Origin: Lewinellaceae bacterium
GTDB taxonomy: Bacteria; Bacteroidota; Bacteroidia; Chitinophagales; Saprospiraceae
Length of the DNA: 64,000 bases
Direction of reading: 5' to 3'
Assembly: GCA_029976695.1 (NCBI GenBank)
Contig: JARQTN010000263.1
Span: 1 to 64,000 of the forward strand
Positions 29,165-38,142 of the stretch are shown piece by piece; position 1 is the first letter of the stretch, and each line of letters starts with the position of its first letter. Below the pieces are notes generated by a model. It did not search any database. It saw nothing but the letters and a program-made list of their open reading frames with translations, and was not told the origin of the DNA. Both the position numbers and the translations under genes were made by a program.

Positions 29165-29629
29165 TTAAAATGGAAATGTGACAACGGCATGTTCAATTTC
29201 ACTGAACGGAATTTCTTCCAGGCCTTTTTCCTTTTTCTTTTTCTTTTCTGTGTTCAGCATCACTTCAAGGGTAATGCCCTCTTCTGTAACGGATTGAAGT
29301 ACGCCCTTCCGCGTTCTCCCGTCTTTCATCCTAACTTCAAGTGTTCGCCCGATGTGCTTCGGGTACTGGCGAAGTTGCTTCATTGGTCTTTTCGGTCCGG
29401 GAGAAGAAACTTCGAGTACGTATTTTTCGTCAAATTGGCTGGAGGCTTCGATCATTCCTTCGAGTACCCTGCTGAATTGCTGGCATTTTTGAAACGTCAT
29501 CCCCGTGTCGGAATCCAGGTAAACCTCGATTTTCCGGTGACCTGAAACCACGACGTCAACCAGCATGCAATCCCTGAAATCCGCTGTCTCAAGGATCTCT
29601 CCGCACCATTGTGCAACCTGTATTTCCAA
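29165..29629 (-). CDS. rimP: Ribosome maturation factor RimP
   Basis: A 154-residue 30S-assembly factor; VYLDSDTGMTFQKCQQFSRVLEG and LEVSSPGPKRPMKQ are family signatures. The start appears to be TTG at 29629: a stop lies in frame just upstream, the first internal ATG would remove the N-terminal helix of the fold, and AAAGGA stands seven bases before the TTG. First gene of rimP-nusA-infB, with a hairpin in its short leader. Confidence 0.93.
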   Translation of the reverse strand: MEIQVAQWCGEILETADFRDCMLVDVVVSGHRKIEVYLDSDTGMTFQKCQQFSRVLEGMIEASSQFDEKYVLEVSSPGPKRPMKQLRQYPKHIGRTLEVRMKDGRTRKGVLQSVTEEGITLEVMLNTEKKKKKEKGLEEIPFSEIEHAVVTFPF

Positions 29630-29645
29630 ATTTCAATCCTTTGGT

Positions 29646-29680
29646 AAACAAAAAGAGGGAACCCAATTGCTCCCTCTTTT
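29646..29680 (-). promoter_or_regulatory. Terminator-like hairpin in the rimP leader
   Basis: AAAAGAGGGA (29651-29660) and TCCCTCTTTT (29671-29680) form a perfect 10-bp stem with a 10-base loop. Read on the - strand it is followed by TTTTTGTTT and lies between the putative promoter and the rimP start. It may be a premature terminator or a 5' mRNA-protecting stem for rimP-nusA-infB. Confidence 0.6.
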
Positions 29681-29693
29681 CCGATTATCCACA

Positions 29694-29701
29694 CAAATAT
29701 A
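29694..29701 (-). promoter_or_regulatory. -7 element of the rimP operon
   Basis: On the - strand TATATTTG, an exact TAnnTTTG match, about 65 bases upstream of the rimP start. Transcription would begin close to the 5' side of the leader hairpin. No -33 TTTG found at ideal spacing. Confidence 0.5.
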
Positions 29702-29787
29702 TACAATTTTCACTGATTATGCATCATGAAAATGGTGTCACATGCACAGCCTGCTTCCTTTCCGGCGCCGCGCAAACATCCCTTTGT

Positions 29788-29795
29788 TATCTTTG
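29788..29795 (+). promoter_or_regulatory. -7 element for mqnC
   Basis: TATCTTTG, an exact TAnnTTTG match, 30 bases before the mqnC ATG; no clear -33 TTTG at the expected distance. Confidence 0.5.
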
Positions 29796-29825
29796 TTTGA
29801 AGGAGTACAATAAAAGCGATATCAG

Positions 29826-30968
29826 ATGCATACAGATGACTTGCTCCAGAAAGCCCTGAAACGCGAATTTCTCAGTGCCGAAGAAGGCGTGTTCCTTTTT
29901 GAACAGGCGGCTACTGCTGACCTGATGTGGGTGGGCAACCAGCTCAGGCAGTATCATCAACCGGGGAATATCGTTTCCTGGATTATTGACAGGAACAGCA
30001 ACACGACGAATGTCTGTATCGCCAATTGCAAGTTCTGCAATTTTTACCGCCGCCCCGGACACGAGGAGTCCTACATTACCACGATAGAGGAATACAAACA
30101 GAAAATCGAGGAAACCTTCCGGCTTGGCGGTGAGCAACTGCTCCTGCAGGGCGGACACCATCCGGACCTCGGCCTTGATTTTTACTGTGACCTGTTCAGT
30201 GAGCTGAAGGCATTATATCCGAACCTGAAGCTCCATGCACTGGGCCCGCCCGAGATCGCCCATATTGCCAGGCTGGATCACAAGTCTCATTATGATGTGC
30301 TCAAGGCACTGAAAGAGGCGGGCCTGGATTCCCTTCCCGGAGCAGGTGCGGAGATCCTCAGTGACCGTGTGCGCAGGTTGATCTCTAAAGGAAAATGCGG
30401 AGGGGAGGAATGGCTTGATGTCATGCGTGCGGCACATCAGCTGCACCTCACGACATCTGCGACCATGATGTTCGGTCACATTGAGACCAACCTGGAAAGG
30501 ATGGAGCATTTTGTTGCCCTGCGCCAGGTCCAGTCAGAGAAACCGGAGGGAGCAAAGGGATTCCTGGCATTTATTCCATGGCCGTTTATGGATGAGGGGA
30601 CACTCCTGAAGAAGCTGAAGCGTGCACGAAACACCTGTACCGGGGATGAATATGTGCGCATGATCGCGATGAGCAGGATCATGCTGCCAAATATCCAGAA
30701 TGTTCAGGCATCATGGCTCACTGTGGGCAAGAAGATCGCCCAGGTATGCCTGCATGCGGGGGCCAATGATTTTGGCAGTATCATGATCGAGGAAAATGTC
30801 GTATCTGCCGCAGGTGCCGCTTTTCGCTTTACAAGCAAAGGGATTCAGGATGCCATCCGGGAGGCCGGGTTCGTACCCATGTTGCGTAACCAGGAATACG
30901 AATACAGGGAGTTGCCTGTGCAGATGGAGCAACAGGAACTTGACCGCGAAACGATGATTGTGGATTAA
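29826..30968 (+). CDS. mqnC: Cyclic dehypoxanthinyl futalosine synthase
   Basis: A radical SAM enzyme of 380 residues in the futalosine route to menaquinone, closing dehypoxanthine futalosine into its cyclic form. The [4Fe-4S] cysteines are Cys64, Cys68 and Cys71 in CIANCKFCNF, and GGEQLLLQGGHHPD is characteristic of MqnC rather than MqnE or CofH. No other mqn gene is in the window. Its presence indicates a menaquinone-based respiratory chain. Confidence 0.94.
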   Translation: MHTDDLLQKALKREFLSAEEGVFLFEQAATADLMWVGNQLRQYHQPGNIVSWIIDRNSNTTNVCIANCKFCNFYRRPGHEESYITTIEEYKQKIEETFRLGGEQLLLQGGHHPDLGLDFYCDLFSELKALYPNLKLHALGPPEIAHIARLDHKSHYDVLKALKEAGLDSLPGAGAEILSDRVRRLISKGKCGGEEWLDVMRAAHQLHLTTSATMMFGHIETNLERMEHFVALRQVQSEKPEGAKGFLAFIPWPFMDEGTLLKKLKRARNTCTGDEYVRMIAMSRIMLPNIQNVQASWLTVGKKIAQVCLHAGANDFGSIMIEENVVSAAGAAFRFTSKGIQDAIREAGFVPMLRNQEYEYRELPVQMEQQELDRETMIVD

Positions 30969-30981
30969 ACGGCAACAGCCC

Positions 30982-31815
30982 ATGCCCAGGAAGAACGTCG
31001 ATGAACACAGGCTTTCCCGCATTCTTGATATCCTTCGCCCGCATGTGGGAACAGGCCTTCATACGGGGATCATCCTGGGGACAGGATTAGGCGCCCTTGT
31101 ACATGCGATTGATGTGAAATGGGAGATTTCCTATGGGGACCTGCCCGGGTTTCCACAGTCAACTGTGCCCGGTCATTCGGGCAAGCTTATTTTCGGGGAG
31201 CTGGGTGGGAAACATGTGGTAGGCTTCTCCGGGCGATTCCATTACTACGAAGGCTATGATATGCAGGATATGACCCTGCCCGTGCGGATCATGCAGGCAT
31301 TGGGCGTGCAAATGATCATCATCTCAAATGCGGCGGGCGGTCTGAACCCTGCTTTTCAGGGTGGGGATATTGTCCTGATCAGTGACCATATCAACATGTT
31401 TCCGGATAATCCGCTCAGGGGGGTGAATGCGGATTCCTTCGGGCTTAGATTCCCGGATATGCTGAATGCATATGACAAGCAGCTGATCAGGGCTGCAGAA
31501 CTGGCCGCACGGGAGTTGGATATCCGGATACACCAGGGGGTTTACCTGGGCCTGCAGGGGCCAAACCTGGAAACACCGGCTGAATACAGGTTTTTTCACA
31601 AGATCGGCGCAGACCTGGTCGGGATGTCGACGATTCCGGAAGTGATTGCGGCTAAGCATGCGGAAATTCCCGTCCTCGCATTTTCGATCGTATCCAACGT
31701 ATGCTATCCGACAGAGAACCTGACGGAAACACACATCGAGGATGTCATCCGGGTGGTTGATTCTGCATCGGAAAAGGTGCAGCAGGTGGTGACCCGCTTC
31801 CTCGAGAGGAGCTAA
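30982..31815 (+). CDS. punA: Purine-nucleoside phosphorylase
   Basis: A trimeric-type PNP of about 277 residues that phosphorolyses inosine and guanosine. Family motifs are ILGTGLGALV (phosphate loop), GHSGKLIFGEL, the FSGRFHYYEGYDMQDMTLPVRIM region, and SNAAGGLNP; Glu in QGPNLETPAEYR and Asn in SNVCYPTENLT are typical base-contact regions. The ATG at 30982 is chosen; an in-frame TTG at 30958 would overlap mqnC. Confidence 0.94.
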   Translation: MPRKNVDEHRLSRILDILRPHVGTGLHTGIILGTGLGALVHAIDVKWEISYGDLPGFPQSTVPGHSGKLIFGELGGKHVVGFSGRFHYYEGYDMQDMTLPVRIMQALGVQMIIISNAAGGLNPAFQGGDIVLISDHINMFPDNPLRGVNADSFGLRFPDMLNAYDKQLIRAAELAARELDIRIHQGVYLGLQGPNLETPAEYRFFHKIGADLVGMSTIPEVIAAKHAEIPVLAFSIVSNVCYPTENLTETHIEDVIRVVDSASEKVQQVVTRFLERS

Positions 31816-31869
31816 AGTTGATTAACTCCGATATGGAGTCTTGTGATTTTCAGCGCAGCATGCTGAGGG

Positions 31870-32370
31870 CTATTCTTCCGCGAGCTTTTTGATTTCATCC
31901 TCAAGTTCGTACTCGTCCCCTGGCTTGTACCCTTCATGCTGGGAAACAATATGACCATCTTTGTTGATCACAAAAGTTTGCGGGATCGCCTGAAAATTCA
32001 ATGCCTGCTGGAGCTGCCTCTTAGAGTCCGACAGGATCTCGAATTCCCAGCCCTTTTGGGCCACAAGTGGTTTTACCTTCGAGAGGGCACGCGCATCATC
32101 CGTGGTGATGGCGATCAGCTCAACATTATAACTGTCTACCCACTCAGGATAGAGTTCGGAGATCGCATCGAGCTCCCTCTTACACGGGCTGCACCAGGTC
32201 GCCCAGAAACTGAGTATGGTGATTTTCCCGTTCTCCCCGTAAGACTGGATATTGACCGATTTTCCATCAAGGGTCTTGACTTCGATATCCGGTAGTGTCT
32301 TCACGGGTGCATCTGCGGGTAGCAGGAAAAGACTGGATGCAAGTATTGAAACGAGAATGCTGAATTTCAT
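31870..32370 (-). CDS. Exported TlpA-like thiol-disulfide oxidoreductase
   Basis: A 166-residue thioredoxin-fold protein with a signal peptide (MKFSILVSILASSLFLLPADA) and active site WCSPC (Cys60, Cys63). The cis-Pro loop is AIPQTFVI. It probably works in the periplasm as a reductant, for instance in cytochrome c maturation. It is divergent from the DUF6029 and Omp28 genes; all three envelope genes often sit together in Bacteroidota, the Omp28 partner also carrying a CxxC. Confidence 0.9.
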   Translation of the reverse strand: MKFSILVSILASSLFLLPADAPVKTLPDIEVKTLDGKSVNIQSYGENGKITILSFWATWCSPCKRELDAISELYPEWVDSYNVELIAITTDDARALSKVKPLVAQKGWEFEILSDSKRQLQQALNFQAIPQTFVINKDGHIVSQHEGYKPGDEYELEDEIKKLAEE

Positions 32371-32450
32371 AGATTTGAATGACTTTTTACAAATAGTTGA
32401 TTACTGGAAGCAAAGTTAATGAGTCTGTATCGGAGCGGACGAAATTATTT

Positions 32451-32500
32451 TAATTTTGTGCCGATTTTAACCACATATACCCAATTTAACGAATCGTTAA
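32451..32500 (+). promoter_or_regulatory. Promoter and palindrome before the DUF6029 gene
   Basis: TAATTTTG (32451-32458) is an exact TAnnTTTG match. The perfect inverted repeat TTAACG-AAT-CGTTAA (32486-32500) follows, about 10 bases before the ATG, and could be an operator or small 5' hairpin. Confidence 0.45.
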
Positions 32501-32510
32501 CGTCGATATT

Positions 32511-34151
32511 ATGACTTGTTATGCAAGACCTGGGAGATGTGTGTTTATCCTCTTTGCCATACTCCTCGGCATACAGACTGCGCACTCACAAGAAGGTACC
32601 TTTTCCGGAAGCCTGGTCGCAAACGGCAATTTCTACCAGAAGGATGAAAAGATCGGGGCAGCAAATACCCCCCAGTACGAAAAGCAGCTCTATGGTGCGG
32701 ATGCCTGGCTAAACCTGAGTTATTCAATCAGCGGGTATGAACTGGGTGTGCGCTTTGACCTGTTCAATAATTCACAGTTGCTGAATCCCAACGATTCCTA
32801 CACTGACCAGGGATTAGGGAGGTGGTACATCAAGAAAAGGATCCAGAAGCTCCACATTTCCGCTGGCTACCTGTATGACCAGATCGGCAGCGGGGTGATC
32901 TTCAGGGCTTATGAGGAGAGGCCACTCCTGATCGATAACGCCCTTTTCGGTGTCCGGCTAGTTTATGATATCAATGAAGACTGGCAGGTGAAAGCATTTA
33001 CCGGCAAGCAGAAAAGGCTCTTTGAGACCTATGATTCCGTACTGAAGGGCCTTTCCTTGGACGGGTATGTCACCGGTGGCGAAGACGCCAACTGGAATAT
33101 TGTACCCGGGTTTGGTATTGTCGGCAAAACCCTTTCGGAGGGGCAGATGGATGCGCTTGCCAACAACCTCTCCTCCTATACCCCGGAGGACTTCATTAAC
33201 GAAGTGCCCTACAATTCATATGCTTTTACAGTGTACAACACACTGAACATCGGCAATTTTTCATGGTATGTCGAAGGTGCATACAAGACAGAGGAAGTGA
33301 TTTTTGACCTCTTTGCCGAAAGGACCCTCTGGACGGGGGAGACGAACATTGGCAAGTATGTCCTGAGCCCCGGTAGCCTGATCTATTCTTCCCTGAGTTA
33401 TGCGGGGTCCGATTTCGGGATCCTGTTCGATTACAAGCGTACAGACAAATTCAATTTCAGGGCGGACCCATTTGTCACACTGAACAGGGGGATGATCAAT
33501 TTCCTGCCCCCGATGAACAGGTTGAACACCTACCGGCTGACAGCAAGGTATAACCCGGCCACCCAGGAGCTGGGGGAGCAGGCGGTCCAGGTTGATCTCC
33601 GCTATTCGCCAAAGAAAAACCTGAGTTTCCTGGTGAATTTTTCAAATATCACCGATCTGAACGGAAAACAGCTTTACAGGGAATACTTCACTGAAGTCAC
33701 TCTAAAAAAACCAAGGAAATGGACCCTGGTAGGCGGAATCCAGCGCCAGGAATACAACCAGGAGATCTTTGAAGGGAAATCCGGTGTGCCCATTGTGTAC
33801 ACGTTTACACCATATGTAGACTACCTCTACAAGATTGACCGGAAAAAATCCTTCAGGGTGGAAATGCAGTATATGGATACGGACGAGGACTTCGGGAGCT
33901 GGCTCTTTGCCCTGGTTGAATTCGGGATTGCACCCCACTGGATCTTCGAGATCTCTGATATGTATAACGTGGATCCGACAAAAACCGGGAAATTGCATTA
34001 TCCGACTGCAGGGGTCGTGTATACCACCGGGTCAAATCGTTTTGCTATCAGGTACGTCAAGCAGGTTGAAGGGGTGGTTTGTTCCGGGGGGATTTGCCGG
34101 CTTGAGCCTGCTTTCAGCGGTGTCCGCCTCAATGTTTCATCTAATTTTTAA
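32511..34151 (+). CDS. DUF6029-like outer-membrane beta-barrel protein
   Basis: A 546-residue protein with signal peptide (cut near HSQEG), alternating beta-strand pattern throughout and a C-terminal Phe (NVSSNF), as expected of an outer-membrane barrel. Segments such as RWYIKKRIQKLHISAGYLYDQIGSG and GVIFRAYEERPLLIDNALFG fit the DUF6029 family of Bacteroidota. No transport or enzyme function is known. It is followed 12 bases later by the Omp28-type lipoprotein, forming a two-gene unit. Confidence 0.83.
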   Translation: MTCYARPGRCVFILFAILLGIQTAHSQEGTFSGSLVANGNFYQKDEKIGAANTPQYEKQLYGADAWLNLSYSISGYELGVRFDLFNNSQLLNPNDSYTDQGLGRWYIKKRIQKLHISAGYLYDQIGSGVIFRAYEERPLLIDNALFGVRLVYDINEDWQVKAFTGKQKRLFETYDSVLKGLSLDGYVTGGEDANWNIVPGFGIVGKTLSEGQMDALANNLSSYTPEDFINEVPYNSYAFTVYNTLNIGNFSWYVEGAYKTEEVIFDLFAERTLWTGETNIGKYVLSPGSLIYSSLSYAGSDFGILFDYKRTDKFNFRADPFVTLNRGMINFLPPMNRLNTYRLTARYNPATQELGEQAVQVDLRYSPKKNLSFLVNFSNITDLNGKQLYREYFTEVTLKKPRKWTLVGGIQRQEYNQEIFEGKSGVPIVYTFTPYVDYLYKIDRKKSFRVEMQYMDTDEDFGSWLFALVEFGIAPHWIFEISDMYNVDPTKTGKLHYPTAGVVYTTGSNRFAIRYVKQVEGVVCSGGICRLEPAFSGVRLNVSSNF

Positions 34152-34163
34152 ATTCGTATTGAG

Positions 34164-34997
34164 ATGAAAATCCGCACACTCAAATATATTATCCTCGCAA
34201 TCGTGCCTATTCTGCTTTTCGGATGCAGGGAAGAAAGAAGGGTGATCTCTCCCATTGTGCCAGGTGGGGACAGGATCATCCTGCTGGAGGAATTTACCGG
34301 GAAAGGTTGTTCAAACTGTCCGAAAGGCAGCCGGGAAATTGAGAACCTGCTGAGCCTGTATCCTGAAAACCTGGTCGTGGTTTCCATCCATGCCGGCTTT
34401 TTCGCGAACCCGGATTTCTTTAAAATCGGTGAGCATGACCTGCGCACAGAAGAAGGGGAGGCGCTGTTCGATTATTTGGGCCCCAATTCGGGTTATCCTG
34501 CGGGCGTGGTCGACAGGACCTACTTTAATGGTGAACTGCAACTGACGGCCTCCGCATGGGCCGGGTACATCGGAAATGAAATAGAAGAGGACCCGCTCGT
34601 TGAATTCCAGATCTCAAGGGATTACAATGGCCAGGACAGGACCATCAGGGTAAGCCTGAACGGCCGTGCAAAAGCATCTGTTTCCGGTGACCTCCGGGCG
34701 AGTGTGATGATCCTTGAGAACGGTATTGTCGATGCACAGGATGATTTCGAGGCCGGGGGTGTGGTAGAAGATTACGTGCACAAACACGTGCTCCGCGATA
34801 TGCTGACCAAATTTGACGGGGAGTCTTTTGCCACTGACCTGTTGGTAGGGGAAGCATTCGATCTCGAGTTTTCCGGCACGATCGATCCCGACTGGAATGA
34901 TTCAAGGATCGATATCGTTGCTTTTATCACGAATGTCAAATCAGGTGAAGGAACCTTCGAAGTGCTCCAGGCGGGCCAGCTGCATTTAGTGGATTAA
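34164..34997 (+). CDS. Omp28-related lipoprotein
   Basis: A 277-residue lipoprotein: the signal sequence ends in a lipobox LLFGC with lipidated Cys21. An Omp28/thioredoxin-like fold follows, including FTGKGCSNCPKGSREIE (CSNC, Cys49 and Cys52) and VVSIHAGFF. The C-terminal half is beta-rich. Omp28 proteins are outer-membrane-associated with poorly known function; the CxxC and the adjacent TlpA suggest redox exchange, which is inference. Confidence 0.86.
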   Translation: MKIRTLKYIILAIVPILLFGCREERRVISPIVPGGDRIILLEEFTGKGCSNCPKGSREIENLLSLYPENLVVVSIHAGFFANPDFFKIGEHDLRTEEGEALFDYLGPNSGYPAGVVDRTYFNGELQLTASAWAGYIGNEIEEDPLVEFQISRDYNGQDRTIRVSLNGRAKASVSGDLRASVMILENGIVDAQDDFEAGGVVEDYVHKHVLRDMLTKFDGESFATDLLVGEAFDLEFSGTIDPDWNDSRIDIVAFITNVKSGEGTFEVLQAGQLHLVD

Positions 34998-35014
34998 GAG
35001 CAAATGAAAAGGCG

Positions 35015-35022
35015 TATCTTTG
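35015..35022 (+). promoter_or_regulatory. -7 element for pheT
   Basis: TATCTTTG, exact TAnnTTTG match, 27 bases before the pheT ATG. Confidence 0.45.
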
Positions 35023-35049
35023 GCCTTTTCTGGCAAGAAATGCAGTCCT

Positions 35050-37497
35050 ATGAAAGCTTCATATAACTGGATCAAAGACTATCTGGCCGTTGATATCGAG
35101 CCCGAACGTTTCGGGGAGATCCTGACTGACATCGGCCTCGAAGTTGAGGGTATTGAAAAAGTGGAATCCATTCGCGGCGGCCTTCAGCATATTGTTGCCG
35201 GTGAGGTGATCACATGTGTTCGGCACCCCAATGCGGACAGGCTGAGCCTGACGACTGTCAATATTGGCGGTGAGCGGGACCTCCAGATCGTCTGTGGGGC
35301 ACCCAATGTGGCTGCCGGTCAAAAAGTCTGGGTGGCCCCGGTCGGGACGATCCTCTATTCACCTGAGGGAGAGCCCTGGGAAATTAAAAAAGTTAAAGTG
35401 CGGGGAGAAACTTCTGAAGGCATGATCTGCGCAGAAGATGAACTGGGACTTGGTGACGACCACAGCGGGATCATGGTGCTGGATGATGATCTGGAGGTCG
35501 GCACTCCCGCCCGTGACCACTACAATGTAGAAACCGATTATGTTTTTGAAATTGGGTTGACACCCAACCGTTCTGACGCGACTTGCCACCTGGGCATCGC
35601 CCGCGATGTACATGCTTACCTTGTGATCAATGAAGGGTATGACAAGGAGATCCGCATCCCTGAGGTGCAGGATTTTTCTGTGGATGATACATCCTTGACG
35701 ATCCCGGTCACTGTTGAGAACCCGGAGGCGTGTCCCAGGTATTCCGGTGTGTCCATTTCTGGTCTCCGGATAGGCGAGTCTCCCGAATGGTTGAAAAAAC
35801 GACTTGAAGCGATCGGGGTCAGGTCCATCAATAACGTGGTCGATGCAACGAATTTTGTGCTGCATGAAATGGGGCAACCCCTGCATGCATTTGATGCGGA
35901 CCGGATTGAAGGCGGTGCTATCCTGGTAAAAACTCTGCCGGAAGAGACCCTTTTCCGATCGCTGGATGAAGTGGACCGCAAGCTTGCTGACAAGGACCTG
36001 ATGATCTGTGACGGTGCGTCCAACCCGATGTGTATCGGCGGAGTGTTTGGAGGTATCGGTTCGGGCGTGACAGAACGCACAACTTCCATCTTCCTCGAAT
36101 CGGCCCATTTTGATGCAGCCTGGATCAGGAGGACGAGTACGCGCCATTTACTGAGGACAGATGCGGCAAAGGTCTTCGAAAAAGGCTCGGATCCCAATAT
36201 CACGGTGGAAGCCCTGAAGCGGGCCGCCACGCTGATCAGGGATCTGGGAGGAGCGAGGATTACATCGGAGATTGTGGACATCTACCCGGAAGTGATCCTG
36301 CCTGTGGTGATCGATGTCCAATACGCCCATGTCAACAGGTTGATCGGTACGGAAATCGCGAAAGCGGAAATTGAACGGATCCTGAGAGCCCTGGGCATGG
36401 AGATCGTTCAGTCGAATGATACCTCTTTCAGTGTTGCAGTACCAACAAATAAATCAGATGTCACAAGGGAAGCCGATGTGATCGAGGAGATCCTGCGGAT
36501 CTATGGCTACAACAATGTTCCGTTGCAGCAAAAAATGACGACAACCATTGCCATTACAGAGCGGCCTACTGTTGACCGTTTCCGGAGGGCGATCGGGGAT
36601 TTTCTTGCCTCAAACGGTTTTGACGAGATCATGGGGCTCTCACTCACCCAATCAGCCAATTATAGCGAAGGCAGGCTGCCGTTGCCCCAGGGGCATGCCC
36701 TGGTTCCGGTACTCAACACAAGCAATACCAATATGGATGTGATGCGTCCGGATATGCTGGTGACTGCGCTTGAAACAGTGGCCTATAACCAGAACAGGCA
36801 GCAAATTGATGTGCAGCTGTTTGAGTTCGGCCGGACATATTCTCTCGACCCAGAGGGGGAATTTATCGAGAAAGAGCGGCTCTCACTGGTGATCTCCGGG
36901 TCGAACCATGATCAAAGCTGGATCCAGGAGTCCAGGGGGGCTGATTATTTTACCCTGAAGAAATATACAGATCTCCTGTTGTCGAGGCTGGGCCTGACCA
37001 GGTTCAGGATGGAGCGCCTTGAGAATGACCCGTATTATAGCCTTGGTATGGCCATCAGGATGGGTCCCCAGATAGTTGGCAGGTTTGGTTTGGTCAGGGA
37101 TGCATTGAGGGCCGGATTTGATATCCGCAACAATGTCCTGTTTGCAGATTTTGACATGGGCCTGCTCTACACGCTGACCAAGCGGCAAAAACTGGTCGTC
37201 GAAGAGATGAGCAAATATCCTTCAGTGACACGTGATTTGGCACTGATTTTGGATAAAAAAATACAATTCTCTGATTTACAGAAGATTGCTCTGAAGGAAT
37301 CTGCTTCGGTGTTGGCACATGTAGATCTTTTTGACGTGTATGAAAACGAGGAACATGTCGGCCAGGGCAAGAAATCCTATGCCATCAGGCTGACATTTGA
37401 GGACCGTTCCATGACACTTACTGATGAGCGGGTGGACAGGGAAGTCGGCAGGATACTCAAAAAGTACAGATCCGAACTTGCAGCAGAATTGAGATGA
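35050..37497 (+). CDS. pheT: Phenylalanine--tRNA ligase beta subunit
   Basis: The 815-residue beta chain of the (alpha-beta)2 PheRS. In order: N-terminal domain MKASYNWIKDYL, tRNA-binding EMAP-like domain (VGEVITCVRHPNADRLSL-type segment near 55-110), the B3/B4 editing domain with FDADRIEGG, B5, the catalytic-like core, and the C-terminal ferredoxin-fold anticodon-binding domain (YPSVTRDLALILDK; YAIRLTFEDRSMTLTDE). The ATG at 35050 fits the family; an in-frame TTG at 35020 does not. pheS is not adjacent. Confidence 0.96.
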   Translation: MKASYNWIKDYLAVDIEPERFGEILTDIGLEVEGIEKVESIRGGLQHIVAGEVITCVRHPNADRLSLTTVNIGGERDLQIVCGAPNVAAGQKVWVAPVGTILYSPEGEPWEIKKVKVRGETSEGMICAEDELGLGDDHSGIMVLDDDLEVGTPARDHYNVETDYVFEIGLTPNRSDATCHLGIARDVHAYLVINEGYDKEIRIPEVQDFSVDDTSLTIPVTVENPEACPRYSGVSISGLRIGESPEWLKKRLEAIGVRSINNVVDATNFVLHEMGQPLHAFDADRIEGGAILVKTLPEETLFRSLDEVDRKLADKDLMICDGASNPMCIGGVFGGIGSGVTERTTSIFLESAHFDAAWIRRTSTRHLLRTDAAKVFEKGSDPNITVEALKRAATLIRDLGGARITSEIVDIYPEVILPVVIDVQYAHVNRLIGTEIAKAEIERILRALGMEIVQSNDTSFSVAVPTNKSDVTREADVIEEILRIYGYNNVPLQQKMTTTIAITERPTVDRFRRAIGDFLASNGFDEIMGLSLTQSANYSEGRLPLPQGHALVPVLNTSNTNMDVMRPDMLVTALETVAYNQNRQQIDVQLFEFGRTYSLDPEGEFIEKERLSLVISGSNHDQSWIQESRGADYFTLKKYTDLLLSRLGLTRFRMERLENDPYYSLGMAIRMGPQIVGRFGLVRDALRAGFDIRNNVLFADFDMGLLYTLTKRQKLVVEEMSKYPSVTRDLALILDKKIQFSDLQKIALKESASVLAHVDLFDVYENEEHVGQGKKSYAIRLTFEDRSMTLTDERVDREVGRILKKYRSELAAELR

Positions 37498-37514
37498 ACA
37501 GAATTATTTTTGAG

Positions 37515-37522
37515 TATATTTG
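37515..37522 (+). promoter_or_regulatory. -7 element immediately before the pre-zapA small gene
   Basis: TATATTTG matches TAnnTTTG exactly and ends only five bases before the ATG at 37528; a TTG at 37489-37491 lies 23 bases upstream. If used, transcription would begin at or next to the start codon, giving a leaderless or nearly leaderless mRNA. Confidence 0.45.
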
Positions 37523-37527
37523 GTTAG

Positions 37528-37830
37528 ATGGAGCATGTACTGGACCATATCGAGAGAATTAAAGCCAGGATACAACAGCTGGCTGACCAGTACAGGTCTG
37601 CTATTGAAGAGAATAAAGAGCTTATAAGAATAAATCAAAGTTTAAAAGAAAGCCTGGAAAAGGTGTCCGGTGAAAAAGGGCGACTGGAGGCAGATCTCCG
37701 GGAGCTGATGGATGCACAAAAGGCGAGACAAGGAGATGATTTGTCTGAGTATAAAAAATCATTTACAAAGGAATTGGACGGCTACCTGAAGGAGTTGCAC
37801 AAGTGTATCGAGCTGGTCGAGAATTCCTGA
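37528..37830 (+). CDS. Small coiled-coil protein upstream of zapA
   Basis: A 100-residue protein that is almost all heptad-patterned coiled coil (residues ~5-75), with a short amphipathic end (DGYLKELHKCIELVENS). No membrane segment or motif of an enzyme. It lies 14 bases before zapA, apparently on one transcript, and its size and character resemble division-associated coiled-coil proteins such as ZapB. A role in Z-ring organisation is only inferred from position. Confidence 0.78.
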   Translation: MEHVLDHIERIKARIQQLADQYRSAIEENKELIRINQSLKESLEKVSGEKGRLEADLRELMDAQKARQGDDLSEYKKSFTKELDGYLKELHKCIELVENS

Positions 37831-37844
37831 CTTAAAGTGATAGC

Positions 37845-38120
37845 ATGAAGCGTTTGGAAGTGGCGATTGGAGGGCGCGTTTTTCCGCTCAAAGTGGATGA
37901 GGATGAGGTAGCAGTCATCCTGGAAATGGTGGATGAGATCAATGAAAAACTGCGCAAACTCCAGGCGACGTATTCAAACAAGGACATGCAGGATTGTCTT
38001 TCAATGTTAATCCTGACTTACGCTGTTGAGCATAAGAAAAACCAGATCCAACAGGATACGAGTGAGATCGAATCCCGTTTGAACCAGGTCGAGTATATGC
38101 TCGATAATCTCATCTCCTGA
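37845..38120 (+). CDS. zapA: Cell division protein ZapA
   Basis: A 91-residue FtsZ-bundling factor. The N-terminal globular part (LEVAIGGRVFPLKVDEDEVAVIL) precedes a helical coil (QQDTSEIESRLNQVEYMLDNL). Length and pattern are those of Bacteroidota ZapA. It lies between the coiled-coil gene and rny. Confidence 0.88.
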   Translation: MKRLEVAIGGRVFPLKVDEDEVAVILEMVDEINEKLRKLQATYSNKDMQDCLSMLILTYAVEHKKNQIQQDTSEIESRLNQVEYMLDNLIS

Positions 38121-38142
38121 TTCTCTTTTCCTTTCTTCGGAC

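Noticed and set aside
30958-30981. Upstream TTG start for the purine nucleoside phosphorylase
   Set aside because: It lies inside the mqnC coding sequence and adds residues not seen in the family; the ATG at 30982 is better.
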